Positions 1 through 10,161 of a stretch of DNA of 17,916 bases are shown piece after piece. The stretch is from assembly GCA_036939755.1 (NCBI GenBank), contig JALLAZ010000276.1, positions 1 through 17,916 on the forward strand. Direction: 5' to 3'. The position numbers were made by a program, and so were the translations under genes. The stretch's first letter is position 1; the number at the start of each line of letters is the position of its first letter. This DNA is from Stephanodiscus triporus. Lineage: Eukaryota; Bacillariophyta; Thalassiosirophyceae; Thalassiosirales; Thalassiosiraceae. The notes under the pieces were generated by a model. That model was not told the origin of the DNA and did no database searches. It was given only the letters and a program-made list of their open reading frames with translations.

Positions 1-2
1 AA

Positions 3-3000
3 TCATCGCACGAATCAACGTCGCACAAACGATCTGGTTCTATAGACTATAAAATCCATCTTTCCAAGTCACCTCTGAAGAAGAAGCCTCAGTCATTAAT
101 TGAAGAACTCGACCTTGCTGGCCACAAACGCATGGTGAAAAAAATTGTGATGGCGACCTCCAAGGCGGCGACGGCATTCGAGGAGCAGTACTCTAATCAT
201 GCGTACTCAGCAGAACAGGCACTGACGGGAGACACACCCATTATTTCTAGGAAAGCCCAAGCCCACAGCCCAGAACCCAACCTTCAAATGCCCACAGTAG
301 GCGAACTTACCCGCGGGGCCTTCAGCCCTTGGAAGATACCCGACCGTGCCGAAGATGAGAGTAGCATTGCATCATCGGCTTGGATGTTGAGCGAAAACGA
401 ATCATTTGCGAGGTCAACGTCGGGGGCTACATACTCTATCGAGGGGAAGCACCATAGCCTTGGCGCCTCACGAAGAAATCAGGACGACAATCTGAACGAA
501 TCGTTCGAGGTGAGCCTAGGGGAAGACAGAGAAGGGTCGCTTGCTTCGGTCCTTCGCTGGCTCTTCGATGAAGTTTTGCCTACAAACTCGCCGATTGCCA
601 CTGCATTTTCAGCGTTCGATATTAATGCCGAAACCGCCGTCCAGTCTGATCGGGTACTTGCCATCGCAAACGATGACGAAAGCTTTAACCTCATCTGCAA
701 ATACGTGAATGCAACTGTATTGAAGCTGAACTGCAATAGAAGAGCCGAGTCAGAGAATGAACTATGCGTCCCTCGTCAAATAATAGGTGATGGGTATTTG
801 AACGACACGACTATTTCGACTCGCGAATCATCACCCGTGCCTTCTTCCTACATTTCCGAGAAGAAGTCTGGATTCGACGAAAAAGCAGCCGCGAGAATAC
901 TCGCGGGGATGGAGCGGGGCGTTGAAACTTTTGAAATCCTGCCATCCGTTGATGACGGCAATGCTCGTTCAAGTCCTGACGAGTTAGCTGCGAAATTCGT
1001 GAACTTTTTGCAGTGGATATCATATCTAACTGGAATTCCCTCTCCTTTTGCCGGGACCAACCCGTTCAGTCAAACAGTTGTAAATAACGGAATATCAAAG
1101 AAGGCGGAGTATTCTAAAAGAGAACGAAAATCCATGCAAGATTTGATATTTCCAAATGAAGATAGAGTTGTCGCTGTTTTTCGGTTTCTCTGGAAATCTT
1201 GTAAAGGCTCGGGAGGGGGAAATGTTAGACATGCGCTTTCTGCTATTGAGGAAGACTTCAACGACGTGAACCAAAATATTGACCCATTCCCAACGCCGAA
1301 GAAAGCCTCCGGCGCAGCTTCTGCTTTCCAAACTGGTTGCTCTTCTGATAGACAACCCAGAGGCCAGGCCACGGCACGTCGGAGTAACAAACGAAACCAT
1401 ACGCATTATAAATCGAGCAATCCAAAAGGCAACGTCAATCCGAATTATTCAGTTCCAAAAGAAAGACCAAGTCCATTTGAAACTGCAGTTTGGAATCAAC
1501 CAAGCATAGTGTTATCAATTCTGTCATTTCTCGGAGATCCGGTATCTGTTTGTGCAATGAAGCGCCTGAATGTGTTTTGTAATAGAGTTGTGAGTGAAAA
1601 TCAGCATGTGCTTATGCGGGGCGCAGTTAGACTGGGAGGGATGGACAAGTACATTCGGCCATCATTCTGGTTGTGGGTAACAGAAATGTGGAAGCCAGAG
1701 AATCCTATTCCATCAATTCAGTCCCAACGAGGACCCGAGCAGAAACACAGTGGTCGCGACTTCCTCAAGCTGAAGGATATTGGGGCAAAGGGAAAATGGC
1801 ATCAAGTTATAGAAAGAGATGTCACTCGTGCGTTCGGGAATATGCCTCCACATAAAACAGGTGCTCGATATAGACAGGATTCGATCGTCCGAGCTCTTGT
1901 TTCTTTTGGAAAAGAAGAAATAATGAGGAACAGCCGTAGTTATATGGACAGAGTCCCAGAGGGATCAGAGGGATCGAAGCTAGAACACTTCAAGCTATCC
2001 TCTCGCTTGGATCGCCGGGATGATTCTAGCAATGAGAGCAGTGGGAATCTGACGCCTACGGACACAGTTAGTGACTGGGGTGGGATCTCACCAGTTGGGA
2101 GCTTGGTTAATGAAGAGCCCAGTGTGACAGTTGGGAACATCAGCGAGGCCATGCAATTTGTTTCTCACGAGAATGGCGACATCTTGGATACTAATACAAA
2201 ACCCACAAGGCAAAATTTTTCTCTGCACACTTCCAAATCAGAAGTGAGTGATCCAGTTTTGAGCGGCAATGCCCTCACCAGCGAGATGAAAGTGGATTTA
2301 CAAAACAAGCTGAGGTCTATCTTGCATGCCCTTGCAGCAAGACATGAAGGAGTAGGGTACTGCCAAGGAATGGATTATATCGTCGCTCACTTGCTTCGAG
2401 TGTTGCAAGATACAATTTTGCTACGTGTGGTACAAAGATCAATACCTACCGGCCAAAATTCAACAGCAAAAGAGAATAAAAATATTGACGAAGCTGCTGA
2501 CTGGCGCACAATATCACCTGATGAACTGAGAGCAAGAATGAATGACATCAATTCCCATTCGGTTGTTGTTGAAGAAGTTGTTTTTCAGGTCATGGACACT
2601 TTTTTCTCGACATACAATCTGCAACACATGTATTGGCCCGAACTGCGCTGTCTCAAGACTTTCTGCCGTGTCTTTGAAAGTTTGATAAAGCAGAAGCTTC
2701 CGGTGTTGGCAGATCATTTTCAGCACTATGACCTTAACGTGGGCCTTTTTGCGCTTGGGTGGTTCCAAACACTCTTCCTTTATTTACCGTCCATGCCCTC
2801 AACCACTGTTTGCCACATCTGGGACATTTGGTTGGTAGAGAGAAGTTTCAAGATATTCTTCCGCGTCGGCACTGCCATTTTGTTTTTGAGTCAACCCACC
2901 CTTCTGAATCACGATTTAGAAGGAATGATGACCTATCTGAATACTTTTCCAGATGCAACACTTCTACGTCGTGATATTTTGATTCCGTGCGCCTTGCAGA

Positions 3001-3095
3001 TAAAGATCACTAACAGAATGCTTGTCGAGATTGAAATAGAAGTGGCCAGTTCCAACCAATCACAAGATCACAATAATGAATATTTTCCTGTCTAA
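3..3095 (+). CDS. TBC-domain Rab GTPase-activating protein with F-box-like segment (5' partial)
   Basis: Probable Rab GTPase-activating protein acting in membrane traffic. The first in-window ATG is at 132 and gives 987 aa, but the frame stays open for 43 more codons to the window edge with gene-like Ser/Lys-rich sequence, so the true start is probably outside. Numbering from 132: residues 1-450 are low-complexity and unassigned. About 455-495 resemble an F-box (ILSFLGDPVSVCAMKRL). The TBC domain opens at about 496 (MRGAVRLGG, then FWLWVT). The arginine-finger motif IERDVTR ends at about R566, and the glutamine-finger motif VGYCQGM is at 741-747 (Q745). The C-terminal TBC helices include WFQTLFLYLPS and HIWDIWLVERSFKIFFR. 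Both catalytic fingers are present, so GAP activity is expected. Between them lies a Ser-rich insertion of about 170 residues that most TBC domains lack. The TBC call is firm; the F-box call is tentative. No introns are needed. It converges on the sulfotransferase gene with 92 bp between the stops. Confidence 0.88.
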   Translation, partial: SSHESTSHKRSGSIDYKIHLSKSPLKKKPQSLIEELDLAGHKRMVKKIVMATSKAATAFEEQYSNHAYSAEQALTGDTPIISRKAQAHSPEPNLQMPTVGELTRGAFSPWKIPDRAEDESSIASSAWMLSENESFARSTSGATYSIEGKHHSLGASRRNQDDNLNESFEVSLGEDREGSLASVLRWLFDEVLPTNSPIATAFSAFDINAETAVQSDRVLAIANDDESFNLICKYVNATVLKLNCNRRAESENELCVPRQIIGDGYLNDTTISTRESSPVPSSYISEKKSGFDEKAAARILAGMERGVETFEILPSVDDGNARSSPDELAAKFVNFLQWISYLTGIPSPFAGTNPFSQTVVNNGISKKAEYSKRERKSMQDLIFPNEDRVVAVFRFLWKSCKGSGGGNVRHALSAIEEDFNDVNQNIDPFPTPKKASGAASAFQTGCSSDRQPRGQATARRSNKRNHTHYKSSNPKGNVNPNYSVPKERPSPFETAVWNQPSIVLSILSFLGDPVSVCAMKRLNVFCNRVVSENQHVLMRGAVRLGGMDKYIRPSFWLWVTEMWKPENPIPSIQSQRGPEQKHSGRDFLKLKDIGAKGKWHQVIERDVTRAFGNMPPHKTGARYRQDSIVRALVSFGKEEIMRNSRSYMDRVPEGSEGSKLEHFKLSSRLDRRDDSSNESSGNLTPTDTVSDWGGISPVGSLVNEEPSVTVGNISEAMQFVSHENGDILDTNTKPTRQNFSLHTSKSEVSDPVLSGNALTSEMKVDLQNKLRSILHALAARHEGVGYCQGMDYIVAHLLRVLQDTILLRVVQRSIPTGQNSTAKENKNIDEAADWRTISPDELRARMNDINSHSVVVEEVVFQVMDTFFSTYNLQHMYWPELRCLKTFCRVFESLIKQKLPVLADHFQHYDLNVGLFALGWFQTLFLYLPSMPSTTVCHIWDIWLVERSFKIFFRVGTAILFLSQPTLLNHDLEGMMTYLNTFPDATLLRRDILIPCALQIKITNRMLVEIEIEVASSNQSQDHNNEYFPV

Positions 3096-3187
3096 TACTC
3101 TTCTTATGAATAATGTAATAACGCAGAGACCAAGGGGGGTGGCCATGGTTAAAATATAAGCAATACACTTTGAGTGCAACCAGTAAG

Positions 3188-5003
3188 TCAAGTAGGACCC
3201 AGTTTTGAAGTCTTCAAGGGTTCCAGCGATGCTGAGTCGGCAGATGCCCCGAAAGCGTTGAAAATTCTTTTATGGAAATCTGGCCGCTCACGCAAGCACG
3301 TCTCTTCAATCGCTTCGCTCGGACAAGTTCGGCGCAACTCCTCTATAGATTGTTCCATATCATCATCGTTCAAGTTTATTGCCCCTCTGATCAATTCCTT
3401 ATAAATCTGAATCTCGTTGCAAAGGACCGCACAAAGAGCAGTTTTAGAATCGTCGCTTAAGTATTTCTCATTGGGGATTTTAGGAATTGTAGGCTATGAA
3501 TGAGAATCAAACGGTTAGCTTGTTAGCAAACAAGAATTGCAATGGATCATTAACAATTTGACTTACGTTATTCCTTGGAACTTCTGACGATTGCAGTACT
3601 CCATAATGCCCCTCTAAAAGTATATTGATCTTATTCCAGTCATCCGCTATGTGCTCGTTGCGAATCACTAAAATGTTTTTATTTGAATTTGGTGCCGTGG
3701 ATGAAAAATTATCCTCTTTGGTTCCGAAAACGGACTGGGCATAATACTGATAGTTGAAGTAGCCATGAGCAATATAGCTCCCGACTCCTGATATGGCATC
3801 CACTGCCCTAGCTCGGCACTTATGAAGGAAAAGATCATGAGTAAAATGCGGTCACAAATATTGAAAAAGACTTGCAATGAACGCGTACCGTGTCTGATAC
3901 CTGATCCGGATTCCTCTCCAGCAAACCATTTTGGGCCAAGGCTTCCAAAATGAGATCGAGAAAGAAAGAAGCATCAGTTATTGCATAAGAGCATGTGAAT
4001 TGTGCATCATAGAATTGAGCATGTTTGAATAGAGTATCAAGACCATTCACTCACCTTCTAAAGTCTGAAAATTGCACTCCTCGTACAATTTGTTTCGATT
4101 GAATTGACCAAAACTCCTATGTGCTTTCGGATCTGTCGCGTTTGGACGTTCATAATTGAAAGCTGATAGCACTCTAGACAACGGATCACGAACAACGAAT
4201 AAGTAATCTACCAAAATTATTCAGAGCAACATCATACATCGATTGGTGAGTGTTGACACTTCTCCATTAACAACAAGTAGGACAACAACAAAAACACTCA
4301 CATTTACTATCGTCAACACAGTCGTTCACCCCTCGATGTAAGGTATGAGTAGTAACAATCGGCAGGAGGCCTATGATATCATTTTTTGATTCGCAGTGGA
4401 GGTTGAACCCGAGCATGCAGCCGACTGAAATAGAGAGATGACAATACCACGTCAGTTAATGATCACGGCAGCGATTTGACTTCAGAAAACGTGCGAAACG
4501 GTTTACTCACCGGTAGAGCCCCCAGCTTTTCCCACGTGAACAAAACATATTTGCTTGTCGATCGGTATGTTCTTATTGAAAGGGATAATTTTCTTCGCCC
4601 AGGACGGTCTGACTTCATCGGGCCATCGCAAGCTATAGGGCGAATCGTATACATAATATGTTTTTTTCATGCCGAATTTATTCTTCTGTAGGATGTTCTT
4701 CATGCCGGAAGTGAGATATTCAGTGAAGGAGGCATTGAACAATGGAGAGGGCCCGTCGGACGTCCCATCCTCGATCTCACCCGATATGTCATAAGAAACA
4801 TCCACGCCATTCACATTCCTCACGACGTGAGACGACGACCATGCATGAAACACATATCCCGCGGCGAATGCGGCGGCTGTTACGCTGAGCAGAACTGCAA
4901 ACCAACCTTTGCCGACCAACACCGCGCGTTGTTGTTTGTCATGGGTTTTGGATGGACTCCCCCCCATCAGCCCATCTTGCTCTTCTTCGTCGTAGGCAAG
5001 CAT
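3188..5003 (-). CDS. Type II membrane (Golgi) sulfotransferase, six exons
   Basis: Predicted PAPS-dependent carbohydrate sulfotransferase of the secretory pathway. Exons: 5003-4511, 4424-4302, 4207-4055, 3941-3901, 3818-3567, 3493-3188. All introns are GT-AG (86, 94, 113, 82, 73 bp), phases join exactly, and the product is 455 aa. Residues 1-32 form a short cytosolic tail, about 33-53 a single membrane helix, and the rest is lumenal. The 5'-phosphosulfate loop is ICFVHVGKAGGST (about 152-164). The 3'-phosphate motif is YLFVVRDPLSRVLSAFNY (about 207-224, with R212 and S220). Later blocks CRARAVDAI and GYFNYQYYAQ, and LVIRNEHIADDWN, look like those I recall from diatom sulfotransferases. Exon 4 (41 nt) is small, and an alternative donor 12 bp downstream would add four residues (VSDT) without changing frame. 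The acceptor substrate cannot be told from sequence. Confidence 0.85.
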
Positions 5004-5478
5004 TGTGTTGAGACGACTATCATAGAGGATTAATTATTGCTCGATTGTGGAATGCGTTGTCTGGTTCGATGAAGGGAAGACCGGATAGCTGTCTAAGAAC
5101 ACGCTTCATAAGCAATCTACAAGAAAATGCACCCCTACGTACGATTGATCTTCTCGATTCTCAACCTATTCCTACGTGTTCGAGTGATTTAAAGATGACA
5201 TTCAATATCGTCCAAGTGAACGGAGAGAAAAAGAAAAAAGAAATTGTTATGTTGTGAGAATTGTGGGGCAACGGCAAACAGCTCGCATTGGTTGGGTCGG
5301 TCGTCATGGGGAACGGGAAGAGGAGGCGACCAGGACACGCCGCCCCCCCCGCCCCTCCCCCCTGCCCCGGTCGCGGCCTCCCTCAGGGTGCATGGCGGCG
5401 GCACGGTCGTCGCCGACGTGCCGTCTTCGCATCATCCCCTATCCCCATCATGCCCCCGCTGAGCCAATCAAAGACACG

Positions 5479-5563
5479 ACCGCACAAGTGTGGCAGCTGT
5501 CAAACACAGGGGACATCACTAGGATGGTCCCTGGCTGGCAGTGAACACTTTCACTTGTGCGGT
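5479..5563. repeat. 85-bp repeat with perfect 12-bp inverted ends (copy 1)
   Basis: The element begins with accgcacaagtg (5479-5490) and ends with its exact reverse complement cacttgtgcggt (5552-5563). The inner part is repeated 282 bp downstream. Perfect terminal inverted repeats on so short a unit suggest a very small MITE-like element or a stem-forming satellite monomer. No target-site duplication is obvious. Confidence 0.7.
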
Positions 5564-5758
5564 TGCAATCTCTCACAAGGATGACGGTGACGGCAATGGC
5601 AACGGTGGTGACGATGGGGTGTGTTGGCGGCTGGCGGCGGCATCTTCGTCGTGAGCTGTGGCATTGTCACCACTGACCCCCCCTCCGACCGTTACGGTGA
5701 CAGCGACGCTGGCGGCATTGGCGGCGTCTCACAATCACCGTCTCCCTGTGGCCTGATG

Positions 5759-5840
5759 CAACTGCACAAGTAAGGCAGCTGTCAAGCACAGGTGACATCA
5801 CTAAGATGGTCCCTGGCTGGCAGTGAACACTTTCACCTGT
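5759..5840. repeat. Second copy of the 85-bp repeat, right end decayed
   Basis: Bases 5764-5840 match 5482-5558 with 6 differences over 77 bases (about 92 percent), in direct orientation with an offset of 282 bp. The left end (aactgcacaagt) keeps most of the terminal motif. The right end is altered to cacctgttgttg, so the inverted-repeat pairing is lost in this copy. Confidence 0.7.
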
Positions 5841-6074
5841 TGTTGGGTGTTTTTTTTCTGTCAGGGGATGAGTGTCTTGTCCCATTTCAAATCAGCCACT
5901 TCGGAAGAATATTCAACATATTTATGCGATTTTAGCATCCTCCGCGGCCTTACGAAAAAAATCATACAATAAAATCCAAAAACAATTATTACATCGTGGA
6001 GATGAGGCGTTGTGAAGACAGAACCCTATGTTCATTACCATATCAAGGGATCGGCGATACATCTACTTAGCCCT

Positions 6075-7053
6075 TCAAAAAGTTATCTTCGGCTTCCCCG
6101 CCACTCGTAGCACATCCTCCACCACCTTCTTCCCACCAGCACACACGCTTCCTTTCCCAAATCGCATTCGTAAGTCCGTCCCGTCCTCTCGGGCGTCCCA
6201 CACGACACCTCCCGCCTCCTTCACTAATACAATTCCAGCACAGACATCCCACGGCCCACCGTATCCATGTTCATAGTAGCACGAGACCTGTCCAGAGGCG
6301 ACGTGGGCTAGGTTTTGAGCTGCCGATCCCGACGAGCGATATCCTCTCAATCCAGCTCGCAGCCACTTGTTCACACGATCCGTCGATTCATCAACGAAAT
6401 CGTCATAGCGGCAATGACCAATGTTGTTTACCAATAGGCAGTCTTCGACAGATGCGGCGACGCCGTCGATTCTTACTGGTTTACCATTGAGAAGCGTCCC
6501 GACACCACTACCCTCTGCTGCCTCGTAGAGACAATCTGTGAATGGGTTGTACACCACTCCTACGCGAGGAATGCACCCGTTCATAAAGCCAATCGAAACG
6601 GCAACAAACGGGTAATTATGGACGAAGTTGGTAGTCCCATCGATGGGATCAACTGAGGAGATGCAAATGAAAGTAGAGGCGGAATCGAACAATTGTAATT
6701 GAAGGTCGTCGTCGCTCGTCGCAAGCATAGCATCGTCACGCAAAACTACAGTAATGCTTACCACACCAAATCCTTCCGGCTGGAAATGGATCGCCTTGCT
6801 TGCCCTTCGGATATTCGACTTGATCCTCCTCGCCAACAATATCATCCTCCGGGAACGCATTCTTAATGATTTGCGTCACCACCCTTTCTACATGCGTGTC
6901 AGCCTCTGTGACCAAATCGACGCCAGATTTGACACAGACGGCAGCAGAGTTATTCGATCGACCGCTATTACTGGAATACATTCGCATTATCTCTCCAGCC
7001 TTGCGAGCGACAGACTTGGCAAGCTCCAGTTCGGCTTGGTAGGGTGATTGCAT
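6075..7053 (-). CDS. Inositol monophosphatase family protein, two exons
   Basis: Probable inositol-1-monophosphatase: Mg2+-dependent hydrolysis of inositol phosphates to free myo-inositol, or a related histidinol-phosphate or galactose-phosphate phosphatase. Exons 7053-6762 and 6652-6075 with a 109-bp GT-AG intron give 289 aa, close to the usual 270-290. The splice falls inside the key motif and restores IWCVDPIDGTTNF. Metal ligands visible are E75/E76 (VGEED), D99 and D102 (DPIDGTT), and D233 (GPWDVCAG). K42 precedes DLVTEAD, and RSSGSAAQNLAHVASG is the usual GSAA block. I chose ATG 7053 because MQSPYQAELELAKSVARKAGEIM aligns with the family N-terminus; the frame stays open upstream with further ATGs, so a short extension is possible. 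It is head to head with the methyltransferase gene. Confidence 0.9.
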
Positions 7054-7271
7054 GGTGGATGGTAATGGCCTTCGATTGGATTCGTTGATTGGTGATTTTT
7101 GCGAGGATTTGCGTGTCGTTAGTACCATACTTACCATAGGTGGTACACTCAAGAGAGATGTGGCTAGGTAGATATGTACTCTATGGTACGATACGCCACA
7201 CAAAAAAACTGCATGCCCGGGCGGCCACACTCAGGAAGGAGAGGAAGGCAGTATTACTCTCTATCGGACAG
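7054..7271. promoter_or_regulatory. Shared divergent promoter interval
   Basis: The 218 bp between the phosphatase ATG (7053, minus) and the methyltransferase ATG (7272, plus) must hold both core promoters and 5' leaders. I see no defined element, so the call rests on gene arrangement alone. Confidence 0.45.
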
Positions 7272-8854
7272 ATGATAGACATGTCCACACAGTCATCATC
7301 TCATGCACACGCCAGTCCATCGCTGCGACATAGGTTTGTTCGGCTCAATCCTAGATTCGATCGCGACGAGACTCTGGGGCTTTTGAAGGTGAGAGCCAAC
7401 AGTTCCACAACTTCTACGCTTTCATATATTATGTCAATGTAGCATTCAGCATCAGCCCCGACGATTTACACTGTGCACAGTCCGAAATACAGCGCTTTCA
7501 ACAACACGACAACGAATATCCTCTTCCAGTACCATGGCTGAATTTCAAAGAATATCAATTGGAATTCTTCGCCATCCCGGGGGAGTTCAGCCTAAATCGC
7601 TCCACCTCGTTTCAATCCGGACGAATTTACGGGATGGACGTCACAAGTGGGGCTGCTGTGGCCGCCTTGCTGTTTGACTTTTACGACGTGGTTGATCCTG
7701 CCGCCCCCAATAATCAAAATAAAAAGAGAAAGCCGGTCAGCGGTGAACCTCTGCGTGTGTTAGACCTCTGCTGCGCTCCAGGGTGAATGCTACATGGTAC
7801 TGTCTTTTTTCGTTTCACCTCATGATTTCTGACTCTTATAACTTATCTCTCTTCCTCTTTCAGCATCAAATTGTGCATGATGGCGGATTTATCTCCTGCA
7901 TCATCAATTCTAGTGGGGGTTGATATCTCTCCCCAGCGTATCTCGCTAGCCAAAAATATAATCAAAAAGTATCACATCGATGCCAGCACTTCAGCATCAC
8001 AGTCAACGTCAGTAATTGCGGATGCTAAAAAGCATTCTAATGCAGAAAACGAATTCCCTTCTCGCGTATCGATTCGCTTGTACCACGCCGATGGCACTAC
8101 ATTTGGTACGAACGAATCAAACTCAACTGTGAAAAATGGATTGGTATTTGATAGCAATGCAGCATTAGATGAATTTCGAAGTAGGGGCAAGAGAAAGCGA
8201 ACGAACAAAAGTGCGAAGGCTCGTGAAAAACGGAGATTGTTGGAGTTGCAGCGAAGAGAAGAGGATGAAAATGCAAATGACATAACTGCTGGAGGTAATC
8301 TGAATGGGAAGAAGATAGACACTGTTTCGCATTATATTTGTGACCTGATGAATGATGAGGATATTGGATGCACATGCACTCTTGCAGTGCCTCCATTTGA
8401 CCGTGTGCTTGTTGATGTAGAATGCAGCACTGATGGAGCGATAAAGCACATTGAGAAGAATCAATCTGCTTCGTCATCGCGGAGTTCTGTATGGGACGAT
8501 AAAAACATGGATGAGCTGATAGATCTCCAAAAACGCCTCATTTATTCTGGTTTCCGGCTACTCAAAAGAGGTGGTGTGATGATCTACTCCACGTGCTCTC
8601 TGTCATCAAAGCAAAATGAGCATGTCGTTTCTTCTTTGTTGGATGAATGCCAAGATTCATTCTTAATACCAGTTTCCTTTTCTGCACACGGTGAATCATC
8701 GCGAGAGATCTCATTCATTGACGAAGGCTCCATACCCGGCACGGTCAGGTTCAAGCCAATAGTTTACGATGTAAAGGGTGGGCATGATTCAGTAGACTGC
8801 CTACTCCCGGGTAACGGTTTTTTCCTGGCAAAGATTGGAAAAAGACAAAATTAG
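7272..8854 (+). CDS. NSUN/Sun (RsmB-like) RNA cytosine-5 methyltransferase, three exons
   Basis: Predicted SAM-dependent RNA m5C methyltransferase of the NOL1/NOP2/Sun family; the target RNA is unknown. Exons 7272-7388, 7481-7782 and 7864-8854 (introns 92 and 81 bp, GT-AG) give 469 aa. The first join yields RFDRDETLGLLK/SEIQRFQQHDNEYP. The second falls in motif I and restores VLDLCCAPGIKLCMMADL (about 132-149). Further landmarks: GRIYGMDVTSGAAVAALL before motif I, the SAM-binding acidic segment ILVGVDISPQR, motif IV as VDVECSTDGAIKH (C327), and motif VI as IYSTCSLSSKQNEHVV (C384, the expected nucleophile). Motif IV carries Glu where most relatives have Pro before the Cys. Residues about 230-305 are a charged, poorly conserved insertion. 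ATG 7281 is an alternative start. A decayed copy of its 3' half lies inverted at about 10680-11195. Confidence 0.85.
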
Positions 8855-9675
8855 TTGAACAACAAACTGGAACTGCTTTCTCTACTCTTATCAACACTAA
8901 AGCGGTGTCACGCATCGATAGTACCTGATAGTCCATTTAGTGACAACTTAAGCGTAATAGCAAACAACTGCTTCATTTTTCTGTCTGAATACATCTAGAA
9001 ACTTCAATAAGACTCTCCATTGCCCCTGCTAATTCCGTCATTGAAAAGGAGACCCGCAGAACTTAGCTGCAGCACTCGGCATACGATTGACCGACGAGTC
9101 TCCCACAATTACTACAAGAATGTTGTGTGTCTTTACACTAACACACGGCCATAGTAATAATTCCGTAAACGATGAATGGATTGTGTGAGGGAACGGCGAT
9201 TCCAAACAAATGATAGAATTCGAAACACTCACACTAGGGCAAACAAGTGGAATCCAAAAGAGAGGAAAGAACAAAAACAACAACGCAAAAATGCTGATGA
9301 ATGTGCATGAGCCCACGGAACAGATCGTCTTTGTCTTGCCGGTATGATTGCAGTAACCACATATGATCATTGCAGGTCGGGCACCTAAATCTCTCCTTAG
9401 AATTCCGCGTTCACAAAATTTCGCTCCCGCAGCCGGGGCTGCGGCGGGTGCTGTGCCCGCAGTGGTAGACGTCCCCGGCTGTTGAAATTCTGTGACCGTC
9501 ACTTGCCGCCCATCGTCATAGGTGGTCGTAACGATCCTGGCCACAGGCGCGACAGAGACGTTAAGAGCCGTGGCCGTAACTACTGGGATCGAACAATCTT
9601 CTTCGTCGCAAGGAGGTGCGGATGGTGGCGGTGCCATGGTAAATGCTGGTGGCGTCGGCTTGTGTCAAAAGAGTT
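8245..9675. repeat. Arm A of an inverted segmental duplication
   Basis: Contains the 3' half of the methyltransferase gene, its 3' flank, and LITAF copy 1 through the bases just above its start codon. It matches arm B (about 10125-11195) read on the other strand. Examples are gcaggggcaat plus the following 3' flank, cgttccctcacacaatccat in the LITAF introns, and aagccgacgcc upstream of both LITAF ATGs. Ends are approximate, since they are judged by eye. Confidence 0.8.
9063..9637 (-). CDS. LITAF-domain membrane protein, copy 1, two exons
   Basis: LITAF-like zinc-ribbon protein, a family found at the cytosolic face of late endosomes and lysosomes. Exons 9637-9233 and 9137-9063 with a 95-bp GT-AG intron give 159 aa. 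Residues 1-72 are a Pro/Ala/Thr-rich tail. The first zinc knuckle is ICGYCNHTGKTKT (C93, C96). Next comes a strongly hydrophobic stretch at about 112-133 (ISIFALLFLFFPLFWIPLV), as expected for the in-plane membrane helix. The second knuckle is HSCSNCGRLVG (C143, C146), which appears only after splicing. The intron sits at the same codon boundary as in copy 2. The start is supported by the shared sequence aagccgacgcc just above the ATG of both copies. The client cargo is unknown. Confidence 0.87.
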
Positions 9676-10161
9676 CAAACCACGATTCCCACTAGAGTAT
9701 GTCAGATCAAGATAATAATTGATGATCAAGATCAAAAGCGGAGATGAAATTGCTTAGTTGAAATAATGATCCCCACTCAGATCCAAGATTTGAATATCGT
9801 CGTCAAGTAAAATTAATAGACGACACGCCTGATAGTACTCTAGAAACTAAAAGTACTGTAAATATTCTATCGTAAATTAAACGTAAGTAAGTACGATACG
9901 ATACGAGAAAAATCAGTTCCGATAGAGCGGTTGACGTCTTTTCCAAGATTCCAATAAAGTAGTTCTGTCCTGTGAGAAAGCGGATATTGGCGATTTTGTT
10001 AGTACGGTTCACGTAGGAGTAAGTAGAACTGGTATTGTAGAGTACATACTGCAGATTACATGTGATTTTATCGATTCCGCCCCGGTGTAGTGAGTATTTT
10101 TTATGGGCGACTTCCGGCCACCCTTTGCCCTTTGACTAAAGCCGACGCCCAGCATTGTGCC
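9638..10161. promoter_or_regulatory. Interval between head-to-head LITAF genes
   Basis: The 524 bp between the two LITAF start codons holds both promoters. The 30-40 bp nearest each ATG are homologous in inverted orientation. The central part, about 9676-10124, shows no clear mirror match and is AT-rich, with short repeats such as gtaagtaagtacgatacgatacg (about 9883-9905). I see no open gene in it. Confidence 0.5.

Larger units (their letters stand above)
5004..6074. other. Gene-free interval with GC-rich low-complexity DNA
   Basis: About 1.07 kb between the sulfotransferase start and the phosphatase stop. Apart from the two repeat copies listed separately, it holds a C-rich tract near 5340-5360 and imperfect GGC/GTGACGGC-type low complexity around 5575-5730. 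Short reading frames here overlap in several frames, are rich in Arg, Pro or Gly, and cross the repeats, so they look like composition artefacts. The promoter of the sulfotransferase should lie just above 5003. I see no RNA gene. Confidence 0.6.

Noticed and set aside
3835..4050. 71-codon minus-strand frame starting inside a sulfotransferase intron
   Set aside because: The true exon before it ends at GTGAGT with an immediate in-frame TGA. Splicing to the AG at 3943-3942 gives a sensible protein join, so most of this frame is intronic.
5244..5584. Three overlapping plus-strand frames of 72-107 codons
   Set aside because: They overlap in all frames, are Arg/Pro/Gly-rich and cross the repeat and the C-rich tract, as expected from composition alone.
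7054..7230. N-terminal extension of the inositol monophosphatase
   Set aside because: Extra in-frame ATGs exist, but the extension does not look like a clear targeting peptide and the product from 7053 already has full family length. Kept only as a possibility.
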